Assembly (NCBI RefSeq): GCF_000248055.1
Contig: NZ_BAFC01000111.1
Coordinates: forward strand, 1-47,581
From: Gordonia sputi NBRC 100414
GTDB lineage: Bacteria > Actinomycetota > Actinomycetes > Mycobacteriales > Mycobacteriaceae
DNA length: 47,581 nucleotides
Direction of reading: 5' to 3'
The notes beneath the pieces are model-generated. The model had not been told where the DNA came from. It ran no database searches and saw nothing but the letters and a program-made list of their open reading frames with translations. The stretch's first letter is position 1; each line of letters starts with the position of its first letter. The position numbers were made by a program, and so were the translations under genes. Positions 25,204 through 33,916 of this stretch are shown here, piece by piece.

Positions 25204-25253
25204 GTTCTGTCGCGCCGTGGGCGGTCACCTCGCGGCGCGGGTATCAAGGAGTC

Positions 25254-26012
25254 ATGCCCTCAACGTTCACCAAGCACACCTCCGGACGCCCGGCTCGCTG
25301 GGAGGTGGCTGGGTTGCGGTGGCTCGCAGAAGCTATGGACTCTGGCGGCGCGTTGGTCGTCGGCGTGGTGTCCACCGACGACGCCACACTGACGGAGACC
25401 CGCGTCAATTCGACGTCACCGGACGCCGATGCCGCAACGGATTTCGGCCGCCGACTCGCCATCACGCACACGCTCGACGAGTCTGCTCGCTGGGGCGAGG
25501 GGCCACCGGGCTGGGACGGCGCGGGATATCAGGGCCCCAACGAACACCTCCTCGACCTCTCGCTGGTCGGCCACGACTCCTGGGGTGCGATGTATGCAGA
25601 CGAGAGGCTCATGCCACTCCTGCCCGAGAGCGGCCTGCGCGCCAACGACGCACGCGTCGTAGAACAACTCTGTGAGCGGCTGCGCGAAGGGAACTTCGAC
25701 ACCGACGACGCTCCGGCGCGACTGCACGGCGATCTGTGGGCGGGAAATGTGATGTGGTCACCGGAGGGGTGTGTGCTCATCGATCCGTCGGCGCACGTGG
25801 GGCATCGGGAGACCGACCTCGCGGCCCTCGCGCTGTTCGGTACTCCGCACCTCGAAGACATCCTCGACGGCTACCAACACCAGTACCCACTGGCCGACGG
25901 CTGGCGTGAACGCGTGCCGCTCCACTACCTGTCGATGGTGCTCATGCATGCCGTCGTGTTCGGCGGGGGATACCGGGGCCAGGTGGTCGACATCGCACGC
26001 CGCTACGTCTGA
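25254..26012 (+). CDS. Fructosamine-3-kinase-like protein (paralogue 2)
   Basis: The 252-residue protein is a second FN3K-family kinase. It shares with the 6966 gene the catalytic loop ARLHGDLWAGNVMW, the metal motif LIDPSAHVGHRETDLA, ALFGTPHL and PLADGWRERV. The N-lobe (TFTKHTSGRPARWEVAGLRW) is more diverged and the region after residue 85 differs strongly, so substrate choice may differ. ATG 25254 is preceded by AAGGAG at 4 bases. It follows the fusion gene by 50 bases and the DUF72 gene follows 15 bases later, so all three could share a transcript. Confidence 0.9.
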   Translation: MPSTFTKHTSGRPARWEVAGLRWLAEAMDSGGALVVGVVSTDDATLTETRVNSTSPDADAATDFGRRLAITHTLDESARWGEGPPGWDGAGYQGPNEHLLDLSLVGHDSWGAMYADERLMPLLPESGLRANDARVVEQLCERLREGNFDTDDAPARLHGDLWAGNVMWSPEGCVLIDPSAHVGHRETDLAALALFGTPHLEDILDGYQHQYPLADGWRERVPLHYLSMVLMHAVVFGGGYRGQVVDIARRYV

Positions 26013-26027
26013 CAGAGTCGACGCACC

Positions 26028-26759
26028 ATGACCTTTCACGTCGGTACCTCCGGTTGGCAGTACAAGGACTGGCGCGGCCACTTCTATCCGACCGGACTGC
26101 CGCAACGCCGCTGGCTGGAGTACTACGCGCAGAAGTTCTCGACGGTCGAGGTCAACAACACCTTCTACCGGCTCCCCGAACGGTCGACGTTTGAGGGGTG
26201 GAATGAAGTGCTGCCCCAGGGGTTTCTGGTATCAGTCAAGATGAGTCGGTATCTCACCCACGTGCGACGACTGAGGGAGCCTGCAGAACCGGTGGCGCGC
26301 TTCCTGGGTCGTGCGGACGCGCTCGGTGCGCATCTCGGGCCTGTTCTGGTGCAACTTCCCCCGAACCTGACGGTAGATCCGGAAGCGCTCGACGCCGTTC
26401 TCGCTGAGTTCGGGAAGACGGTGCGGGTCGTCGTCGAACCGCGCAACGACTCGTGGTGGGTCGACGACGTCCGTGCGGTACTGGAAAACCACAACGCCGC
26501 ACTGTGCTGGGCCGACCGGGGCAGCAGGTCGCTCACTCCGTTGTGGGCGACGGCCGACTTCGGTTACCTCCGAATGCATTCCGGCCTCGCCTCGCCTTCG
26601 CCGTCGTACGGCACCCGCGCCATTGACGGGTGGCTCGAGCGGCTACACGCGGCGTTCACGTCGTCCGAAGACGTCTTCGTGTACTTCAACAACGACACCG
26701 GCGGCGCCGCCGTCGACAACGCGATGACGATGGCGCGGCGGGCCGGGGCCGTGGCGTGA
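26028..26759 (+). CDS. DUF72 family protein (YecE-like)
   Basis: The 243-residue protein has the DUF72 TIM-barrel signatures: FHVGTSGWQYKDWRGHFYP at the N-terminus, YYAQKFSTVEVNNTFYRLP, VSVKMSRYLTHVRRL, LGPVLVQLPPNL, VVEPRNDSWW, YLRMHSG and VYFNNDTGGAAVDNA. The glutamate in VEVNNTFYR and the E in VEPR are conserved in the family, whose enzymatic role is not established. It has the usual length, starts at ATG 26028, and is convergent with the HtrA gene 24 bases away. Confidence 0.93.
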   Translation: MTFHVGTSGWQYKDWRGHFYPTGLPQRRWLEYYAQKFSTVEVNNTFYRLPERSTFEGWNEVLPQGFLVSVKMSRYLTHVRRLREPAEPVARFLGRADALGAHLGPVLVQLPPNLTVDPEALDAVLAEFGKTVRVVVEPRNDSWWVDDVRAVLENHNAALCWADRGSRSLTPLWATADFGYLRMHSGLASPSPSYGTRAIDGWLERLHAAFTSSEDVFVYFNNDTGGAAVDNAMTMARRAGAVA

Positions 26760-26783
26760 TGCCTGCCTCTGCTGCCATGGGTG

Positions 26784-28232
26784 TCAGGGCAGTCCGAAGC
26801 CGAACGGAAAACGCTGTCCCGAGCCGCCCCCAGAGCCGTCGCCTGGGCCGCTGCCGTCAGAGCCGCCGCCCTGCTGCTGGGGGATCGTCGTCTGTGCCTT
26901 GTCGACGGTGCTGCCCAGTGTCACCTGGACGGTCTTGGCCTGTCCGCCGGAACTGACGGTCACGGGCACGGTTTCGCCAGGGGAGTGCGTGAGGATCTGC
27001 GCCATGAGGTCGGCGTAGTTGCTGATGGTCGCGTTGCCGATCTTGGTGATCACATCGCCGTTCTTGATGCCGGCGTCCGCTGCCGGACCGCCCGACTGCA
27101 CGGATGTGACCTTGGCTCCGTTGACCGCATCCGTGCTCGACGCGAGCGAACCTGACACGCCCAGAACGGGTTTGGTGGCGTGACCGTCTTGCATCAGTTC
27201 ATTCGCGATGCGCTTTGCCGTGTTGATCGGAATGGCGAAGCCGAGGCCGAATGCCTGCGGGCCGCCACTGCTGCTCTGTCCGGTGTCGACGGCCGAGTTC
27301 ACGGCGATGACCTGTCCCTGCAGATTCACCAGTGGCCCACCGGAATTGCCCGGATTGATCGGAGTGTCGGTTTGTAGCCCGTTGTAGACGGTGACAGAGT
27401 TGCCCTGCTCGTCACCCGCGGTCACGGTCCGAGACAGTGCGCTCACGATTCCGGATGTCACAGTGTTGGAAAGGTTTTCGGGACTACCGACGGCCACCAC
27501 CTGCTGGCCGACCTGAAGCGACCCGGAATCGCCGATACTCGCGGGGGTCAGCCCCGACGCGCCGTCGAGCTTGATGACCGCGATGTCGTACGAGGGAGAA
27601 GTGCCCTTCACGCTTGCGGGATAGGTCTTTCCGTCCGGGGTGGTCACCTGGATCTTGGCGCCGCTGCCGACGCCCGACACCACGTGATTGTTGGTGAGGA
27701 CGTAGCCGTCCGGCGAGAGGATGATGCCGCTACCGACGGCCGTGCCCTGGCTGGTTGCGACCTTGATGTCGGCCGTCGACTTCGACGCCACCTGAGCGGC
27801 GTAGGTGACCGAACCGGGTTGCGCGTCAGCGGCATTGGTCGCGGCGGCCGGTGCCGATGCGATTACGGGCGCGCTCGACGACGAGCCGTGATCGAGAAGG
27901 GCATACCCTCCGACGCCGACGAGTCCACCGACCAATCCGGCCAGCACCGCCGTCGCGACGACCGGTTTCGCGATGCCACGGGATCGCTGGGCAGGGGCAG
28001 GGGGCGTCGGAGCGCCCGGGTATGCGCCAGCGAACTGCCCGGGAGTGGGATTAGGCTCACTGGGATAGGCCGCGGTGGGATATGGCTCTGTGTAAGGGTT
28101 TTCGTACGGTGCGCCCTGCCACGGTGTCCCCGGGTCGGGTGCTGGGCCTGGGTTGGGTTCGTTGTGTCCCTGATCCGGGTGAGAACCTTCGATCGGTGAG
28201 GTGTCGGACTCGTCGGGCGTATTGCTGTTCAC
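26784..28232 (-). CDS. HtrA/DegP-like membrane-anchored serine protease (PepD-like)
   Basis: About 482 residues. A cytoplasmic Pro/Tyr-rich tail (1-85) precedes one membrane helix (about 89-111). The trypsin-like domain has His183 (TNNHVV), Asp216 (SYDIAVIKL) and Ser297 (NPGNSGGPL), the complete triad. A PDZ domain follows (about 360-440: VTSVQSGGPAADAGIKNGDV) and a Gly/Ser-rich tail ends in FPFGFGLP. Such proteases degrade or refold damaged envelope proteins, and the Mycobacterium relative PepD is tied to SigE/MprAB stress control. GTG 28232 starts the family-like N-terminus; the frame is open to 28295. The glycosyltransferase gene upstream is on the same strand. Confidence 0.9.
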   Translation of the reverse strand: MNSNTPDESDTSPIEGSHPDQGHNEPNPGPAPDPGTPWQGAPYENPYTEPYPTAAYPSEPNPTPGQFAGAYPGAPTPPAPAQRSRGIAKPVVATAVLAGLVGGLVGVGGYALLDHGSSSSAPVIASAPAAATNAADAQPGSVTYAAQVASKSTADIKVATSQGTAVGSGIILSPDGYVLTNNHVVSGVGSGAKIQVTTPDGKTYPASVKGTSPSYDIAVIKLDGASGLTPASIGDSGSLQVGQQVVAVGSPENLSNTVTSGIVSALSRTVTAGDEQGNSVTVYNGLQTDTPINPGNSGGPLVNLQGQVIAVNSAVDTGQSSSGGPQAFGLGFAIPINTAKRIANELMQDGHATKPVLGVSGSLASSTDAVNGAKVTSVQSGGPAADAGIKNGDVITKIGNATISNYADLMAQILTHSPGETVPVTVSSGGQAKTVQVTLGSTVDKAQTTIPQQQGGGSDGSGPGDGSGGGSGQRFPFGFGLP

Positions 28233-28311
28233 GAGACCACACTGCCGTCCGCTACTGAGAACACTGCCACTGCCGAATTCTGAATTTGCTGACAAAACAC
28301 CGGTGTTCTCC

Positions 28312-30483
28312 TCAGCTTCGTGCCAGGTGATGGGTACGACGACGTGTCGTCGAATGTGTTTCCGGCCCCGAGGTGCCGGAGTTCTGTTGTGTAGCGGTGG
28401 TTTCCGTCGACGCCGATGTCGTGACTGTGCTCGGCGGCGCGCTCAGGTCATAGACCGTGTAGCTGCCGACGGTGCGGGCGGCGTAATGGCTTGTGACCCA
28501 CTGCCCGATGGGTGCGGTCACCGAGCTGCCTCGTCCGCTCGCGCGTTGTCCGCCCCCGAACCCGTCGAATGCGGCCGACGCGCTATGTGTTTCGGTTTCT
28601 GAATCGCGTGGGGTGGCGACCACGTAGTAGCCGATCTCCTTGTCGGCCACGTACTTCTGGAACTGAGCGAGCGTCGGTGTCGGATCGTTGGAGAATCCGC
28701 CGATACCCATGACCGGGACGCGAGCGTCGAGTTCGAGAGACGCTGCGCTCGACGTCCTGTTGGTGGCCGCCGCCCAGCGTGCGGAGCTCGATTGCAGCAG
28801 GTGGTCGAGCTGCGGCGAATCCGCCGCGGTGCCCATGCCCCCGCCGCCTGTGCTGCTGTGTCCGGACGTGTCGTGCCCAGAAGTGTTGTGGCCGGGTAGG
28901 ACCGACGGTCCGCCGCCGGTGTGTGCCACGGCGTCGCCGTTGATCGCGAACGCCGCCGGAGCCGAGAGCACGGCCAGCACACCGCATCCAGCGGCGATGA
29001 GGGCGACGGGTCGACGCGCACGTGTCGGCACAGCCGCGAGTACCGCTGCCGCGACAGCGACAAGCAGTACCGCCCAACGCAACCAGGGGAGCCACGACGA
29101 TTCGCGGTCGAGCAGAACGAACGCCCAGACACCACCCGCGACGATCATCGCTGCCAACCCCACGCGCGCGATGATCGCGCGCCACACCGTCGTCGACTCG
29201 CGGGCGCGCCACGCCTCGACGACTCCGATCCCGACCAGTCCCGCGATGGGAGGTGCGATCGCAAGTGAGTAGTAGGGATGGACCGTTCCGCTCATGTAGG
29301 ACAACACGATTCCGTCGAGCAGTAACCAGAGTCCGAACAGCAGTGCGCCCGCGCGCACGAGGTCGGTGCGTGGTGCGTGCCCGCGCAGCGCGAGCACCAC
29401 CACGAGCGCGATGAGCGCCGATGGCAGCAGGAACGAGATCTCCGCTCCGAACTCTCCGGCGAAGAGTCGACCCAAGCCGGGGGTGCTCCCGAACATGCCA
29501 CCGCCGAAACCGCGTGCCAGAGAGGGATTCTGGCGTATGAATTCATCCATAGCGGTCTCGGAGGGACCGCCCGCGTGACTGCGTCCCTGGATTCGGTCGA
29601 GTCCGTTGTAGCCGAGGACCAGATTCATGAAGTTGTTGTCCGTCGAGCCGGCGAGGTACGGACGCGACGATGCGGGCCATAGAAGCGTGAGCACCACATA
29701 CCATCCCGATGCCACGACGAGTGCGAGCGCTGCGACGGCAAGATGCCAGACGCGCCGACCGAGCGTCGTCGGCGCGGCCAACAGATAGACGACGCCCAGC
29801 GCGGGCAACACCATCAATCCTTCGAGCATCTTCGCGAGGAACGCGAAACCCAGTGCAACACCGGCCAATACGAGCCAGCGCACCGACGCCCGAGACGTCG
29901 CCCGCACCGTGCAGTAGGCGGCCGCGGTCATCAGCAGGACCATCGCGGCGTCGGGGTTGTTGAACCGAAACATCATGGCCGCCACCGGAGTCAGCGCGAG
30001 AGCAGCGCCCGCGATGAGTCCCGCGGTCCTGCCGGAGATACGGGTCACCGTGGCGTAGAGCAGAGCGACCGACGCGACTCCCATGATCGCCTCGGGGATC
30101 AGCATGCTCGCAGACGAATACCCGAATATCTGGCCGGAGACTCCCATGATCCACTGAGACACCGGGGGTTTGTCGACGGTGATGAAGTTCGACGGATCGA
30201 CTGATCCGAAAAGGACCGCCTCCCAGTTGCGGGAACCCGCCCACGCCGCGCCGGCGTAGAACGGGTTGGCGCTTCCGTTGATGGTGATGTTCCAAAGGTA
30301 GAGCACCGCGGTGCCGACGAGGAGTGCTGCGAAGGCCACTCGATCACGGGTCGTCGCGCGGGGAAGACGATTGTCGACGGTGCCGGTGTCGGGATCGTCT
30401 GTTGCCTGCGGTGCGCCGACGTCGGCGGCTGGGTAGGCAGTTGCGGGAGAGACTGCCGAGAGGGAATCCAGGTTCACGAACAC
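28312..30483 (-). CDS. YkcB-like glycosyltransferase (ArnT/PMT superfamily, GT39-type)
   Basis: The 723-residue protein has about 12 hydrophobic helices from 48 to 510 and a C-terminal extracytoplasmic domain (about 570-690). The first periplasmic loop holds NPFYAGAAWAGSRNWEAVLF and the conserved acidic motif ITVDKPPVSQW, the site for polyprenyl-phosphate sugar donors. MMFRFNNPDAAMVLLM and YNGLDRIQGRSH are family features. The C-terminal module with VPVMGIGGFSNDPTPTLAQF matches the YkcA/B C-terminal domain. A GHNTS/GHDTS repeat lies near 556-566. It probably glycosylates an envelope polymer or protein. GTG 30483 or GTG 30477 could be the start. It precedes the HtrA gene by 79 bases. Confidence 0.88.
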   Translation of the reverse strand: MFVNLDSLSAVSPATAYPAADVGAPQATDDPDTGTVDNRLPRATTRDRVAFAALLVGTAVLYLWNITINGSANPFYAGAAWAGSRNWEAVLFGSVDPSNFITVDKPPVSQWIMGVSGQIFGYSSASMLIPEAIMGVASVALLYATVTRISGRTAGLIAGAALALTPVAAMMFRFNNPDAAMVLLMTAAAYCTVRATSRASVRWLVLAGVALGFAFLAKMLEGLMVLPALGVVYLLAAPTTLGRRVWHLAVAALALVVASGWYVVLTLLWPASSRPYLAGSTDNNFMNLVLGYNGLDRIQGRSHAGGPSETAMDEFIRQNPSLARGFGGGMFGSTPGLGRLFAGEFGAEISFLLPSALIALVVVLALRGHAPRTDLVRAGALLFGLWLLLDGIVLSYMSGTVHPYYSLAIAPPIAGLVGIGVVEAWRARESTTVWRAIIARVGLAAMIVAGGVWAFVLLDRESSWLPWLRWAVLLVAVAAAVLAAVPTRARRPVALIAAGCGVLAVLSAPAAFAINGDAVAHTGGGPSVLPGHNTSGHDTSGHSSTGGGGMGTAADSPQLDHLLQSSSARWAAATNRTSSAASLELDARVPVMGIGGFSNDPTPTLAQFQKYVADKEIGYYVVATPRDSETETHSASAAFDGFGGGQRASGRGSSVTAPIGQWVTSHYAARTVGSYTVYDLSAPPSTVTTSASTETTATQQNSGTSGPETHSTTRRRTHHLARS

Positions 30484-30730
30484 GATGGTGCGGCCGATGT
30501 GCTGAGGTGCGGCTGAGGCTGCGCTGCCAGGTAGCTGTGAGCGGCAAAAGGCGTTCTCACCAGCGGTGTTTCATGTCCGATCCGTCCGGAACGTCGAGTA
30601 CTCAGGGCTCTCACAGACGATGTCACTACCGTGATCCAGTCGAGGTGGGGGAGTCCGCCGAAGACCGTCGTGTCGGCTTGTGATGCCGATCACGGGTGTG
30701 GCAGTCAACTGTCGAGAGAGGGCGAAAGCG

Positions 30731-32302
30731 GTGGAGCAGGAGGACACGTCGCGCTATCGCGCGCGCCGCGCACCCTCCGGTGACCGAGGTTTTCGCGGCT
30801 CCGACGGTCGACGCCTGACCGCGGGCGAAGTCGCTGCACGGCGGTCACGTACCCCTGTGAGGCCGCCTGTGCCGCAGCGAGCTCCACTCCGACCGGAACC
30901 GCGATCGCGGTGGGAGCCGGTCGACGATCTCACCCAGCCAATTCCGCAGGTCACTCCTGCTCGTGGCGCGCGCAGGTCCGCCGCAGGCGATGAAGCTCGC
31001 GCCTCGTCCCGTACCCGCTCGTCGCGCCCCCGCTCGACGCGTCGACGCCTAGCGGCCGAACCCCAGCGCCGGTCGTCGGTGGTGCGAATCGGGCGGATCG
31101 CGGTCGCGATGTGTTCGGTCGCGATCCTCGGGGTCGTAGGGCTCGCGTGGGGCACAGTCACACACGTCGCCGGAGGGTTCGGTAGGTCGGCGGCATTGGC
31201 CGGCGGACCAGCGTCGAGCGGCGGGGCCGAGAACATCCTCCTGATGGGTCTGGACACCCGCAAGGACCGCGACGGCAACAATCTGTCACCCGACATCCTC
31301 AAGCAACTCCATGCCGGAGATGGTGACGAGGGTGGGTACAACACCAACACGCTGATCCTCGTGCACATCCCCGCGGACAGGAAGAACATCGTCGCCTTCT
31401 CGATTCCGCGCGACGACCTCGTCGACGTCGACGGTCTCGACGTGAGCCAGGCCAAGATCAAAGAGGCGTACGGCCGCAAGAAGGCGATGGTCGAGGACGA
31501 ACTGACAGCACAGGGCATCACCGATCAGGCCACTCTCGAGTCACGTGGGCGCGAAGCCGGTCGTGCCGAGACCATCCACACGGTGCGTCAGCTCACCGGC
31601 GTACCGATCGATCGGTTCGCCGAGGTGAGCCTCGTCGGCTTCTACGACATCGCCAAGGCGCTCGGCGGCATCGACGTCTGTCTGAATTACTCTGTCCGTG
31701 ACTCGTATTCGGGCGCTCGGTTCCCCTCCGGTCGCCAACATCTCGACGCGGCGCAGTCGTTGGCCTTCGTCCGGCAACGCCACGGACTCGACAACGGCGA
31801 CCTCGACCGCACCCACCGACAGCAGGCCTTCCTGCTCTCGGTGTTACATCAGGTACAGAGCACCGGAATGTTGACCGATCCCGGGAAACTGAACAGACTC
31901 AGCAGCGCACTGAACAACGACGTGGTTCTCTCCGACGGATGGGACCTCACGTCTTGGGGGCAGCAGATGCTCGCACCCGGCGATCAGCGCGTCAGTTTCC
32001 GCACGCTTCCCGTCGAGCGATACGACACCGTCGACGGCCAGGACGTCAACATCATCGACACCGCAAAAGTGCGCACCCAGATCCAGACGGCCTTCGGGAT
32101 GCAGGCACCGTCGAACACCTCGAGGGCCTCGGCGACGTCACCGTCTTCCGGATCGTCGTCTTCTGGATCGACCGACGCGGCGTCGGGTGCGACGTCGACG
32201 AGCGATCCGGCCGACGCCGAGACAACGGCATCGCTCGACGGTGCCGCGCCCGACTCCGGCGGCGCCGTGAGCAATGGTTCGGCCATTCCCTGCGTTGACT
32301 GA
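30731..32302 (+). CDS. LytR-CpsA-Psr (LCP) family ligase
   Basis: About 523 residues. A long, Arg/Pro-rich cytoplasmic tail (1-115) leads to one membrane helix (about 122-142, IGRIAVAMCSVAILGVVGLAW). The LCP domain (about 165-400) has NILLMGLDTRKDRDGNN, NTLILVHIPADRKNIVAFSIPRD in pieces, EVSLVGFYDIAKALGGIDVC and SLAFVRQRHGLDNGDLDRTH, covering the arginines and aspartates that bind the lipid pyrophosphate. In Mycobacteriales LCP enzymes attach arabinogalactan to peptidoglycan. The tail (from about 425) is Ser/Thr-rich. GTG 30731 follows GAGAGGGCG; GTG 30680 is in frame. It is divergent from the glycosyltransferase. Confidence 0.92.
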   Translation: MEQEDTSRYRARRAPSGDRGFRGSDGRRLTAGEVAARRSRTPVRPPVPQRAPLRPEPRSRWEPVDDLTQPIPQVTPARGARRSAAGDEARASSRTRSSRPRSTRRRLAAEPQRRSSVVRIGRIAVAMCSVAILGVVGLAWGTVTHVAGGFGRSAALAGGPASSGGAENILLMGLDTRKDRDGNNLSPDILKQLHAGDGDEGGYNTNTLILVHIPADRKNIVAFSIPRDDLVDVDGLDVSQAKIKEAYGRKKAMVEDELTAQGITDQATLESRGREAGRAETIHTVRQLTGVPIDRFAEVSLVGFYDIAKALGGIDVCLNYSVRDSYSGARFPSGRQHLDAAQSLAFVRQRHGLDNGDLDRTHRQQAFLLSVLHQVQSTGMLTDPGKLNRLSSALNNDVVLSDGWDLTSWGQQMLAPGDQRVSFRTLPVERYDTVDGQDVNIIDTAKVRTQIQTAFGMQAPSNTSRASATSPSSGSSSSGSTDAASGATSTSDPADAETTASLDGAAPDSGGAVSNGSAIPCVD

Positions 32303-32371
32303 GTGAGCAGCGGCGTCGCGCAGTCGCGTCGATCACGCTCGACCGTCGAAATGTCGTATCCGCGAGTGAGT

Positions 32372-32394
32372 GCAACGGACAATCCGTCGGTTGC
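32372..32394. promoter_or_regulatory. Imperfect inverted repeat upstream of NCS1 permease
   Basis: GCAAC (32372-32376) and GTTGC (32390-32394) are inverted around a spacer that itself contains GGA and TCC. It lies 33 bases before ATG 32427 and could be an operator, perhaps for the PucR regulator. The arms are short, so chance is possible. Confidence 0.3.
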
Positions 32395-32426
32395 CGCTCC
32401 CGAGCCGACGCAGCACAGTAGCGGCC

Positions 32427-33842
32427 ATGAGTACTGACGCACCCACCGACGACGATGCCGCCGTCACGCAGTTGAACTACGGCAGCAAGGTCCTCGCCGT
32501 CGAGCCAGGTGGCAACGAGCCGATTCCGGTGGAGGCCCGCCACGGGTCGCCGCGCGGTCTCTTCTGGACGTGGACAGCCCCCAATCTCGAATTCGCCACG
32601 ATTTTCGTCGGTGTGCTGGCAGTGGCCGTGTTCGGTCTGTCGTTCTGGCAGGCCGTCGTCGCGGTGGTGCTCGGCAACGGACTCGCCGCGATCGCCCACT
32701 ATCTGTTGTCGGCCGACGGCCCCCTGCACGGGGTGCCGCAGATGGTGCTCGGTCGGCTGGCCTTCGGATATCGCGGCAACATTCTTCCCGCGACGTTCAT
32801 GGCGGTCATGTGTGGTGTCGGCTGGTTCGCAACCAACAGCGCCAGCGGGGCGTTCGCGTTGTCGTCGTTGTTCGGGTTCACCCCGCTCGTGGGGCTGATC
32901 ATCATCGTCATCGTGCAGACCGCGTTCGCGTTTTTCGGACACAACCTCGTGCAGCGATTCGAGCGGATCGCCGCGCCGATCCTGGCTGTGATCTTCTTGA
33001 TCGCCGCGGTGATCATCTTCAGCAAGTCGCACCTCGACGCGCCTCCGTCGTCGGGTGGCGGGTTCTCGATGGCGGGCTTCTGGCTCACCGTCGGCGCCGC
33101 ATTCGGGTACACCGCAGGCTGGACTCCCTACGCCGCCGACTACACCCGCTACCTTCCGCCGACCGTGTCGCGGGTGCACACGGGCCTCTACGCATCCCTC
33201 GGCCTGTTCGTCTCGTGCACCGTGCTGATGCTCGTGGGCGCGGCGTCGGTGACGATCGGTCCGGCGACGTCGGACAACCCGACCGCCGCGTTCACCGCGA
33301 ACCTGCCGACGCTCGTCGCGGATCTCACGCTGCTGGCCATCGCGGTCGGCGCCGTCGCGGCCAACGCGATCAACGTCTACTCCGGCTCCATGGCGTTCGT
33401 GACCATGGGATTCAAGCTGCCGATGAACACGCAGCGCGCGCTTGTCACAGTGCTGTTCGGCATCGTCGGATTCCTGGTGGCCTGGTGGGCACTTGCCGAC
33501 GCCGCAGCGTCGTACGAGGCGTTCCTGCTCCTGGTTGCCTACTGGATCGGTCCGTGGCTCGGTGTGGTCTTCGCCGATCGGTTGCTGCGCAAGAAGCGTC
33601 CGTCGCTGGATCTGCTGTACGACACCCGTTACGCGAACTGGGGTGGACTCGCCGCGTTCGTCATCGCATTGGTCGGATCGATCCTGCTGTTCTGCAATCA
33701 GGAGAAGTTCGTCGGGTACGTGGTCCGCGCGGTTCCCGAGTTGGGTGACATCGGTGCGTTCGTCGGGTTCGCAATCGCATTCGTGGGGTATGTGATTCTG
33801 GCCAGAAAGAGCGTCGAGGAGTCGCAGCGCACATACGGCTGA
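32427..33842 (+). CDS. NCS1-family nucleobase:cation symporter (cytosine/purine permease)
   Basis: The 471-residue protein has 12 predicted helices in the NCS1 arrangement. SPRGLFWTWTAPNLEFATIF begins helix 1, GWFATNSASG and GGFSMAGFWLTVGAAFGYTAGW (in pieces) follow, and TPYAADYTRYLP is the helix-6 signature of CodB-type carriers. NAINVYSGSMAFVTMG lies in helix 8, and the end has DTRYANWGGLAAFVI. Family members import cytosine, purines, uracil, allantoin or thiamine with Na+ or H+. ATG 32427 fits the usual length. It is convergent with pucR-like and in the same locus as a cytosine-deaminase-like gene, favouring a pyrimidine substrate (inference). Confidence 0.9.
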   Translation: MSTDAPTDDDAAVTQLNYGSKVLAVEPGGNEPIPVEARHGSPRGLFWTWTAPNLEFATIFVGVLAVAVFGLSFWQAVVAVVLGNGLAAIAHYLLSADGPLHGVPQMVLGRLAFGYRGNILPATFMAVMCGVGWFATNSASGAFALSSLFGFTPLVGLIIIVIVQTAFAFFGHNLVQRFERIAAPILAVIFLIAAVIIFSKSHLDAPPSSGGGFSMAGFWLTVGAAFGYTAGWTPYAADYTRYLPPTVSRVHTGLYASLGLFVSCTVLMLVGAASVTIGPATSDNPTAAFTANLPTLVADLTLLAIAVGAVAANAINVYSGSMAFVTMGFKLPMNTQRALVTVLFGIVGFLVAWWALADAAASYEAFLLLVAYWIGPWLGVVFADRLLRKKRPSLDLLYDTRYANWGGLAAFVIALVGSILLFCNQEKFVGYVVRAVPELGDIGAFVGFAIAFVGYVILARKSVEESQRTYG

Positions 33843-33870
33843 CGACACCTGCCACGGCTGTCACACACAC

Positions 33871-33911
33871 GCGGACCTTCCGCCGAGACCCGAACTCGGA
33901 GGAAGGTCCGC
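33871..33911. terminator. Bidirectional hairpin between permease and PucR genes
   Basis: GCGGACCTTCC (33871-33881) pairs perfectly with GGAAGGTCCGC (33901-33911); inside it CCGAG pairs with CTCGG around a 7-base loop. The outer stem can extend by ACACA/TGTGT across one mismatch. It sits between two convergent stop codons and could end both transcripts, although T-tracts are lacking. Confidence 0.7.
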
Positions 33912-33916
33912 CTGTG

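Noticed and set aside
32303..32426. Riboswitch upstream of the nucleobase permease
   Set aside because: The 124 bases show only a short inverted repeat and no purine- or preQ1-type conserved core.
32052..33848. Very long (598-codon) frame antisense to the NCS1 permease
   Set aside because: It mirrors the permease gene; its composition (Arg, Asp, Gln, His in charged runs) is that of an antisense shadow, and the permease is unmistakable.
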